This document shows, in pieces, positions 58,194-64,000 of a stretch of 64,000 nucleotides of DNA. The translations under genes were made by a program, and so were the position numbers. The DNA lies in the NCBI GenBank assembly GCA_000333235.1, contig CAPN01000034.1, positions 62,001 through 126,000 on the forward strand, in the 5' to 3' direction. Source of the DNA: Pseudoalteromonas luteoviolacea B = ATCC 29581 (lineage in GTDB: Bacteria; Pseudomonadota; Gammaproteobacteria; Enterobacterales; Alteromonadaceae). The notes beneath the pieces were generated by a model. That model ran no database searches. It was given only the letters and a program-made list of their open reading frames with translations, and had not been told where the DNA came from. Numbering within the stretch: the first letter of the stretch is position 1; each line of letters begins with the position of its first letter.

Positions 58194-58897
58194 GGTGAAG
58201 CCTTAGCATAATGCATTTGCAACCAACTAATTAACGCTTGAAAGTCATCTTTTATGACACTATAAGGTGCGCAATTATAGCCTACGTTTTTGTACGCCAG
58301 TGCTTCTTTGAGGATTTCATCTTGATGCACAAAAACAGGCAAAACCCTTGGCAGTTTTTGACGCCACATACGGGCAATTTCAACCTCAATATCAACCGCT
58401 CCATTAAATCGATTGATCAGCAAATATTCGGGGATTGTAGTTTGTTGGAATACACGTTGATTAATAAGACTGTGACAATTCACATCGCAATTGACAACTC
58501 GGACCAAGACGTCATCGTGTTGTAATTCAAAAGACTCAGCGCTTGCATAACTAGGTAGGTCAAACAACACCCATTCATCTTCATTACAGTCTAAATTTCG
58601 CGTAGTCTTGATCATTCGCTGTTTTTCACTCAGTGAAGAATCGCCATGGCCATGAGGAATGAACTTTACTCCGTCCTGATCGACGAACGCAGCCTCATCA
58701 AAAGCACGTTCAGCAAGATTTGACCAACCTGTTGCATTATCCCACGCGTGAGCAAAATGCAGGCGCAGCTCATTTTTTGAATCGAGATCGATGCATGTAA
58801 CACTTTCACCGGCCTGTACCAAAGCCGTGGCTAGGTTTGCCAAAATAGTCGTTGTACCAACTCCACCTTTGAGGCCAGATAAAAAAAGTCTTCTCAC
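58190..58897 (-). CDS. bcsQ: MinD-like ATPase BcsQ
   Basis: 235 residues. A deviant Walker A motif GLKGGVGTTT at residues 8-17, LIDLD-like strand (TCIDLDS) and FDLPSY as Walker B region. BcsQ pairs with BcsR, binds the BcsA/B complex in the inner membrane and sets its place at the pole in E. coli. Overlaps bcsR and bcsA by 4 bases each. Confidence 0.92.
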   Translation of the reverse strand: MRRLFLSGLKGGVGTTTILANLATALVQAGESVTCIDLDSKNELRLHFAHAWDNATGWSNLAERAFDEAAFVDQDGVKFIPHGHGDSSLSEKQRMIKTTRNLDCNEDEWVLFDLPSYASAESFELQHDDVLVRVVNCDVNCHSLINQRVFQQTTIPEYLLINRFNGAVDIEVEIARMWRQKLPRVLPVFVHQDEILKEALAYKNVGYNCAPYSVIKDDFQALISWLQMHYAKASP

Positions 58898-59127
58898 GGC
58901 TTCTCACTGGATGCTGGTTGCTCGGTACTGTGCACACATTGTTCGATTTCAGCAAACAACTGATATTTGCTAACAATATCTTGCAATTGATGTTGCTCAT
59001 TAATTTCAACATAATCATTCATTGAAATGTGAGCCTTTTGCGATAGTCGAGAAATATCGTGCTTGTTATAACCGTTTGCAATACTAGAAAAATCTTTGAT
59101 GGTATACCTCGATCGAACCCTTTCCAT
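58894..59127 (-). CDS. bcsR: BcsR-like small regulator of cellulose synthesis
   Basis: 77 residues from ATG 59127. The stretch DYVEINEQHQLQDIVSKYQL then FAEIEQ lines up with the end of E. coli BcsR (YADIS-x-x-E-Q-L, PLLAEFAQ) without gaps, and the segment before it matches in length. Partner of BcsQ; the two are needed for cellulose production in E. coli. The chosen start has a weak ribosome site, but the promoter at 59183-59211 rules out much longer forms. Overlaps bcsQ by 4 bases. Confidence 0.75.
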   Translation of the reverse strand: MERVRSRYTIKDFSSIANGYNKHDISRLSQKAHISMNDYVEINEQHQLQDIVSKYQLFAEIEQCVHSTEQPASSEKP

Positions 59128-59182
59128 GGGGAAAACACGTCGATCCCGTACGACCCATGAACACAACAGATATAGAGTATTT

Positions 59183-59211
59183 ATTATACGAAAAAACTCA
59201 ATTTTTTACAA
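59183..59211 (-). promoter_or_regulatory. Sigma-70-like promoter of bcsRQABZC
   Basis: On the minus strand, -35 TTGTAA (59206-59211) and -10 TATAAT (59183-59188) are 17 bases apart. The expected start near 59176 gives a leader of about 49 bases to bcsR. The -10 box is perfect. Confidence 0.75.
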
Positions 59212-59285
59212 TGAAAAAGTATTAATTTTTATGCTATTCTATTTTCATTAGAGTGACTTACTAAAAATGAGATCCAGAGGAATAA

Positions 59286-60890
59286 ATGCGCAAATTGGCA
59301 CTTAACGGGCTTGATGAACAGTCAATTACTCTCGCTGGATCGTCAAGTTATGTGTTGCTTGCTAGCAGCGAAGAACAAGGCCTCCAATATGCGATGGCGA
59401 GTATCGCAAAAGACGAAAAAAACATCATTATATCCGAAGATATTGAGCGTTTTTATGCCAAAGATCCATTGCCTTTATTTGGTTGGACTTGGTCCGATGT
59501 CAATTCAGTGTGTTTATCTTTTCGCTTAAATCGTCGTTATTTACTGCAAAAAGGTGGTGTTAAACGCCTACTTGAAGAAATCCTTTTTTATCCTCAAGCT
59601 CGTCAAAGCCATTTGATCATTCATTTAGACGAGGAGCTGCTAACGTCTTTTACCTTTCAAGCACTAACAACTTTATTCATTCACGTTGATAACTTTGTTC
59701 GCCAGCATGGTAATTCGGTTCTTTGGGTACTTACTGGAGAGTTCGCACTTACCCTTTTAGACCCATTACGCCGTTTTAATCATGTTGTTGCAGGCCTAAT
59801 CATTACCACTACAGAAGCGGTAAGCCAAACTTTATTTATTGACTACTGGCGACATCCGACGGGTTACATCACTAAGGTTTCTTGCCAAGTGACTTCCCTC
59901 TCTCCGCTGACACTTAAGATCTATCACAAACAAGAAGTGGGTCACTTTCAACAATTCACCGACCAAAGCCATGTTTTGATTAATCGCTCACTGGTGCCAA
60001 GCAATACCAAATTGCCACCGAATTACACGATATTCGAGAGCAATGATGAGCTATATGAGGAAGCCAAAGGAAAAAAAGCAGCAACCGTTATTTTTGAAAT
60101 TGACAAAGCTACTGACTTACTTCGACTTGGTGAACAATGTCTGTATTTACGAAAAACAGCAGGAAACTGGCTAAAAATAGTACTTAAAAATACCGATGGC
60201 GTGATCCGACATAAAGACGAATGTATCTTTTTAACCGTGGGCGTGAATTTAATATTACATAGCGCGACAGATATATCGCGATTGCTGTCGCAAGTACAAG
60301 CCATACAAGGCTACAAATTTGCTCGCCCGCTTCCACAACATTTTAACGATGTGGTTTCGCACGCTCAAGGCTCTCTTGAAAAAGGTTATTTACCCGTATT
60401 TCGTTTTATAGATGAAGTGCTAAAGCATCGAGAGTCGTCCTTAAATACCGGTGTGAGTGGTGTATTAATTGTGCTTAAAATGCAAAAAGGGTTAGATATT
60501 GAATCGGTGTTACCGCTCTTTAAAGTGAAACGCAGTGGCGATATATTTACTGCAACTGACAAAAGCGTGTATCTTTATCTGAACGCCTGTAGAGAAAATG
60601 ATGTCGATCTCGCATTAACTCGGCTTTTCAGGTTGTCGCTTGGCGAGTTTTTCTTATTTCATGACATTTATTCCTCTGAGCTCAGTATCGAAGAACAATG
60701 CAGAACTTTACGAAAGATGGCTATGAACGCCGATGTGACAAATTACTCAAAGCTCATCGATTCCAGTAATATTGCTGACCTAACGAAATTTAAACCTGAA
60801 ACAAGAACTGAGTCCCCGCCCGTCTCAAGCGCCTATAATCGATCAAGCGCGACACCAATCACTATAAAACTAAAGAAAGATCATGAATGA
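59286..60890 (+). CDS. bcsE: c-di-GMP-binding cellulose regulator BcsE
   Basis: 534 residues starting after AGAGGAA at ATG 59286. N-terminal NTPase-like domain without catalytic residues, middle REC-like part and a C-terminal GIL domain. The RxGD motif (R416-S-G418-D419) for c-di-GMP is present, preceded by PLFKVK and followed by a strand and YLNACRENDVDLAL. It binds BcsF and boosts cellulose output. First gene of the rightward bcsEFG unit. Confidence 0.9.
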   Translation: MRKLALNGLDEQSITLAGSSSYVLLASSEEQGLQYAMASIAKDEKNIIISEDIERFYAKDPLPLFGWTWSDVNSVCLSFRLNRRYLLQKGGVKRLLEEILFYPQARQSHLIIHLDEELLTSFTFQALTTLFIHVDNFVRQHGNSVLWVLTGEFALTLLDPLRRFNHVVAGLIITTTEAVSQTLFIDYWRHPTGYITKVSCQVTSLSPLTLKIYHKQEVGHFQQFTDQSHVLINRSLVPSNTKLPPNYTIFESNDELYEEAKGKKAATVIFEIDKATDLLRLGEQCLYLRKTAGNWLKIVLKNTDGVIRHKDECIFLTVGVNLILHSATDISRLLSQVQAIQGYKFARPLPQHFNDVVSHAQGSLEKGYLPVFRFIDEVLKHRESSLNTGVSGVLIVLKMQKGLDIESVLPLFKVKRSGDIFTATDKSVYLYLNACRENDVDLALTRLFRLSLGEFFLFHDIYSSELSIEEQCRTLRKMAMNADVTNYSKLIDSSNIADLTKFKPETRTESPPVSSAYNRSSATPITIKLKKDHE

Positions 60891-61053
60891 CCATATATTC
60901 ACAGCATTAATCCTTTCACTACTGGTAGGCCTAGCCTTTGGTGTCTTAGGTGGCGAAATGTGGCGCAAAATTAGCGCATTAATAAAGGCATGGCGATTTC
61001 GCCACAAAGTGCTCGATGTATATACTCCGCCGACGAAAAAAAAAGAGAAGTAA
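60883..61053 (+). CDS. bcsF: BcsF membrane anchor protein
   Basis: 56 residues, overlapping the bcsE end by 8 bases. One N-terminal helix (HIFTALILSLLVGLAFGVLG) then a basic tail (MWRKISALIKAWRFRHK ... TKKKEK). Position, size and layout match E. coli BcsF, which holds BcsE at the membrane and links it to BcsG. Low sequence likeness is normal for this tiny protein. Confidence 0.8.
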   Translation: MNDHIFTALILSLLVGLAFGVLGGEMWRKISALIKAWRFRHKVLDVYTPPTKKKEK

Positions 61054-61056
61054 TAA

Positions 61057-62685
61057 ATGTCTGAAGAAAAATTATCCACTATTTTGCCAACGACTAAATG
61101 GCAGTCTCTCGGCATATGGAATGTCTATTTCCTATTCAAGTTTGGCTTATTCTACTTTTCGTTAATTGAACTACATATTTTAGAAAATCTCGCGTTAATC
61201 GCGTTTTTGGTATTGCCAATTGAAAATCACGCGATACGTACCTTAAAGCACTTGCTCGGTATATGCTTCGCGGTATTACTGTTACACCATGATTCTTATT
61301 TGCCTCCTCTGTCTTTATTACTGAACAGCAGTGATTTAATTACCTCATTTAGTATGAGTTATTTAATCGAACTGATTTCAAGAATTGTCTCATGGCAAGC
61401 CACCTCATTGATACTCGTGTCTTTGGTCACTTACTTATATTTTAGTCAATGGGTTCGCTTTACTGGCGTTAACATTATTGTACTCTTGTGCAGTGGCTTA
61501 ATTGGTCAAATCAATACGCAAGACAGCGCCAAGTACACGCAACAGCAAAACACCCTGCCATCGCTCAACATAACGGCGAAACAACAACCTATTTCGGTAA
61601 CCGATCCTGCAAGCGCGTTAGCTCGTTTTTATGCCGAGCAAAAAGAGTTGATCACTCAATTCCCCACTCAATTTAGCGGTGCTAATTTCGATTTGATAGT
61701 ACTGAACGTGTGTTCGCTAGGCTGGGATGACTTGGACTTTGTTGGTATGGATAATCATCCTTTACTGCAACAATTTGATGTGGTGTTCGAAAATTTCAAC
61801 TCTGCTACCTCATACTCAGGACCAGCAGCTACTCGTTTGTTAAACGCCAGCTGCGGTCATAAGGCACATGATGATCTGTATGCGAATAAACCAAAGCAAT
61901 GCAATCTTTTCGGACAACTTGAGCAACTAGGCTTTCAAACCGACCTTGCGATGAATCATAATGGCTTTTTCGATAGTTTTCTGCCATCGATTCGCGCGCA
62001 AGGTGGCCTTAATGCGCCTCTTCAATCGTTAGATAACATTAAAGTAATGCAGCGCTCGTTCGATGGTTCACCGATCTACAGTGATGGACAAGTTCTCACT
62101 GAGTGGCTACGCAATCGAGCTGGGAGTCAAGTGGCTCGACACGCACTCTATTTCAATAGTATTAGCCTCCACGATGGCAACTTACTCGCTGGTACGTCAA
62201 ATAACTTGAACAGCCTCGAAAGCTATGGAGCACGTGCTCAAACACTCTTTAAGGATTTTGAACGCTTTTTTGAAACCCTTTCACGTACTGGCAAAAATTA
62301 TCTCGTCGTAATGGTACCTGAACACGGAGCGGCACTGAGAGGTGATCAAATGCAATTTGCTGGACTTCGTGAAATTCCAAGTCCTGCTATCGTAAACGTT
62401 CCCGTTGGCATTAAGTTTATTAGCTCAACTCAAAACAAAATAGGTCAGGGGTTAAAATATCGTGAGCCCGTCAGTTATTTTGCGCTATCCGAATTGATCG
62501 CTAGAACCCTACATAATAATCCATTCGATGGGCGTAACATTGATCTTGAGGAATTATTATCAGATTTACCACAATCAACGATGGTTGCTGAAAACAAAGG
62601 GACTAAAATGATTGTTTTTGATAACAAACCATTTATTCAACTCGATGGAGAAAGCTGGCAACGCTACCCAAATCAACAGCAATAA
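61057..62685 (+). CDS. bcsG: Cellulose phosphoethanolamine transferase BcsG
   Basis: 542 residues. Four or five N-terminal helices (about 20-150) and a periplasmic alkaline-phosphatase-like domain. Residues match the zinc and nucleophile sites of E. coli BcsG: Cys219 in LNVCSLGWDDL, Ser254 in SYSGPAATRLL, Cys266 in ASCGH, and Glu422-His423 in VPEHGAALRG. It moves phosphoethanolamine from lipid to cellulose. Three bases after bcsF. Confidence 0.93.
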   Translation: MSEEKLSTILPTTKWQSLGIWNVYFLFKFGLFYFSLIELHILENLALIAFLVLPIENHAIRTLKHLLGICFAVLLLHHDSYLPPLSLLLNSSDLITSFSMSYLIELISRIVSWQATSLILVSLVTYLYFSQWVRFTGVNIIVLLCSGLIGQINTQDSAKYTQQQNTLPSLNITAKQQPISVTDPASALARFYAEQKELITQFPTQFSGANFDLIVLNVCSLGWDDLDFVGMDNHPLLQQFDVVFENFNSATSYSGPAATRLLNASCGHKAHDDLYANKPKQCNLFGQLEQLGFQTDLAMNHNGFFDSFLPSIRAQGGLNAPLQSLDNIKVMQRSFDGSPIYSDGQVLTEWLRNRAGSQVARHALYFNSISLHDGNLLAGTSNNLNSLESYGARAQTLFKDFERFFETLSRTGKNYLVVMVPEHGAALRGDQMQFAGLREIPSPAIVNVPVGIKFISSTQNKIGQGLKYREPVSYFALSELIARTLHNNPFDGRNIDLEELLSDLPQSTMVAENKGTKMIVFDNKPFIQLDGESWQRYPNQQQ

Positions 62686-62983
62686 ATTTATGGTACACTT
62701 CGTGTTTCGTTTTACTATTCCAAAACACATCAAGAAGTGGGATCCAACGCCACCCATTTTGTACTGTTTAACGTAAAAACACGAAGCAATGCTGGACCCT
62801 TTGGAGCCGTTTGAATGAAAAAATGAAGCAAATGGGCAACACGCTAAAGAGGCTATTTTGTCGGCCGTGAAGCTTTGTTATGGAACTTAAGCCCTAAAGT
62901 ATTATGTATCAAGTCAATGTCGCGGCGCCTAAATGTCTATAAACGCGAGCTACATTCAAGCATTTCTAAGTTAATTAGATATA
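62686..62983. other. Gap between bcsG and groEL, no gene seen
   Basis: About 300 bases up to the groEL terminator with no open frame of note. A 10-bp inverted repeat (CTTCGTGTTT at 62698-62707 and AAACACGAAG at 62777-62786) flanks 69 bases. Frames on the plus strand break up by stops. It may be a remnant of an inserted element at the cellulose locus boundary (inference). Confidence 0.5.
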
Positions 62984-63012
62984 AAAAAACCCGACATCAA
63001 GTCGGGTTTTTT
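62984..63012. terminator. Terminator after groEL
   Basis: Arms AAAAAACCCGAC and GTCGGGTTTTTT with a five-base loop, flanked by A and T runs; works on both strands. 20 bases past the groEL stop. Confidence 0.9.
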
Positions 63013-63032
63013 GTAACAAGCAGTAGCTGATA

Positions 63033-64000
63033 TTACATCATGCCCATACCGCCCATTCCACCCATACCGCCCATATCTGGTGCAGCCGGTGCATCTTTCT
63101 TCGGAATTTCAGCAACCATCGCTTCAGTTGTGATCATAAGACCTGCTACTGATGCTGCATATTGTAATGCTGAGCGCGTTACTTTAGTTGGATCAAGGAT
63201 ACCCATTTCCAACATGTCGGCGTACAAACCTGTCGCTGCATTGTAACCATAGTTGCCTTCACCTGCTTTAACGTTGTTTACAACAACAGAGGCTTCATCA
63301 CCTGCGTTAGCAACGATTTGACGCAGTGGGGCTTCCATTGCGCGCAGTGCCACTTTGATACCATGGTTCTGATCTTCGTTTTCTGCTGTAAGCGAAACAA
63401 GCTTGGACGCAACGCGCACAAGCGCAACACCACCACCAGGTACTACACCCTCTTCGACCGCAGCACGCGTTGCATGTAACGCATCTTCTACGCGATCTTT
63501 TTTCTCTTTCATTTCGACTTCTGTTGCTGCGCCAACTTTGATGACCGCTACACCGCCTGCCAGTTTAGCCATACGCTCTTGAAGTTTTTCTTTGTCATAG
63601 TCTGACGTAGCATCTTCGATTTGCGCTTTGATTTGTGACACACGGCCATTGATTGCATCTTGGTCACCTGCACCATCAATGATCGTGGTGTCATCTTTGG
63701 TAATTACAACGCGCTTCGCAGTACCTAAATCTTCCACTGTTGCTTTATCAAGCTCAAGACCAATTTCTTCAGAAATAACCGTACCACCAGTTAGGATCGC
63801 GATATCTTGAAGCATTGCTTTACGGCGATCACCGAAACCAGGCGCTTTAACGGCAGCCACTTTCACGATACCACGCATGTTGTTCACAACCAGTGTCGCT
63901 AACGCTTCACCTTCTAGATCTTCAGCGATGATAAGTAATGGCTTGCTTGCTTTGGCAACGGCTTCAAGTGTTGGTAACAACTCACGGATGTTTGAGATTT
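63033..64000 (-). CDS. groEL: Chaperonin GroEL, C-terminal part
   Basis: The frame runs in from the right edge (begins [13 protein letters not shown]) and gives about 322 residues of GroEL, missing the first 225 or so. [45 protein letters not shown] (key [18 protein letters not shown]) and the Gly-Met tail [12 protein letters not shown] are diagnostic. groES and the promoter lie outside the window. Confidence 0.98.
   Translation of the reverse strand, partial: ISNIRELLPTLEAVAKASKPLLIIAEDLEGEALATLVVNNMRGIVKVAAVKAPGFGDRRKAMLQDIAILTGGTVISEEIGLELDKATVEDLGTAKRVVITKDDTTIIDGAGDQDAINGRVSQIKAQIEDATSDYDKEKLQERMAKLAGGVAVIKVGAATEVEMKEKKDRVEDALHATRAAVEEGVVPGGGVALVRVASKLVSLTAENEDQNHGIKVALRAMEAPLRQIVANAGDEASVVVNNVKAGEGNYGYNAATGLYADMLEMGILDPTKVTRSALQYAASVAGLMITTEAMVAEIPKKDAPAAPDMGGMGGMGGMGMM

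Noticed and set aside
59128..59166. Longer BcsR from the TTG at 59166
   Set aside because: It would begin about 10 bases after the predicted transcription start, and homology to BcsR fits the ATG at 59127.

Overview
The window looks like chromosomal DNA of a marine gammaproteobacterium of the order Alteromonadales, most like Pseudoalteromonas. This rests on moderate-to-low GC, Shewanella/Vibrio/Pseudoalteromonas-type families (DUF2982, TIGR03899, TIGR04219, DUF2333, DUF3016, DUF3369 response regulator) and the EF-P/EpmA/EpmB set. No rRNA, tRNA, CRISPR array, intact insertion sequence or prophage was recognised. The left edge cuts a DUF1566 gene and the right edge cuts groEL.

Left part (1-16.9 kb): a compact leftward operon of five envelope or unknown genes, including a 35-residue membrane protein that is easy to miss, ends in a PKD-like/DUF1566 lipoprotein and a second DUF1566 protein. 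It is followed by a rightward RND efflux pump with msrA, a BtuB-type TonB receptor behind a cobalamin riboswitch, yajQ, vanZ-like, panE-like, thiI, a TetR regulator, coaD and a Wzi-like outer-membrane protein.

Middle part (17-47.7 kb): ygiQ; a REC-DUF3369-degenerate GGDEF-EAL protein (likely c-di-GMP phosphodiesterase); conserved envelope proteins; a copper chaperone; a reduced phage-shock operon with a sigma-54-type promoter; dusA. An AT-rich accessory-looking patch (27.8-29.3 kb) holds a perfect 24-bp tandem repeat and a two-gene unit encoding an exported CxxC protein and a 41-residue exported peptide precursor. Then come galE, a beta-propeller-like protein, phosphoribulokinase, yjjX, yjjG, rlmB, rnr, a hybrid histidine kinase, a DesK/DesR-like two-component pair, a DMT exporter with a glycerophosphodiesterase, a chemotaxis transducer without a periplasmic sensor, and epmA/efp/epmB.

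Right part (48.3-62.7 kb): a complete cellulose locus with the same divergent layout as Escherichia coli: leftward bcsR-Q-A-B-Z-C and rightward bcsE-F-G. BcsA makes the glucan and has an intact PilZ c-di-GMP site; BcsB, BcsC and BcsZ handle periplasmic passage, export and trimming; BcsR, Q, E and F are accessory or regulatory; BcsG carries the residues needed to add phosphoethanolamine. Together with the EAL protein this suggests biofilm matrix production under c-di-GMP control. The window ends with groEL.

The least explained parts are the CxxC protein plus two-cysteine peptide pair (28633-29231) and the five-gene envelope operon at the left edge.
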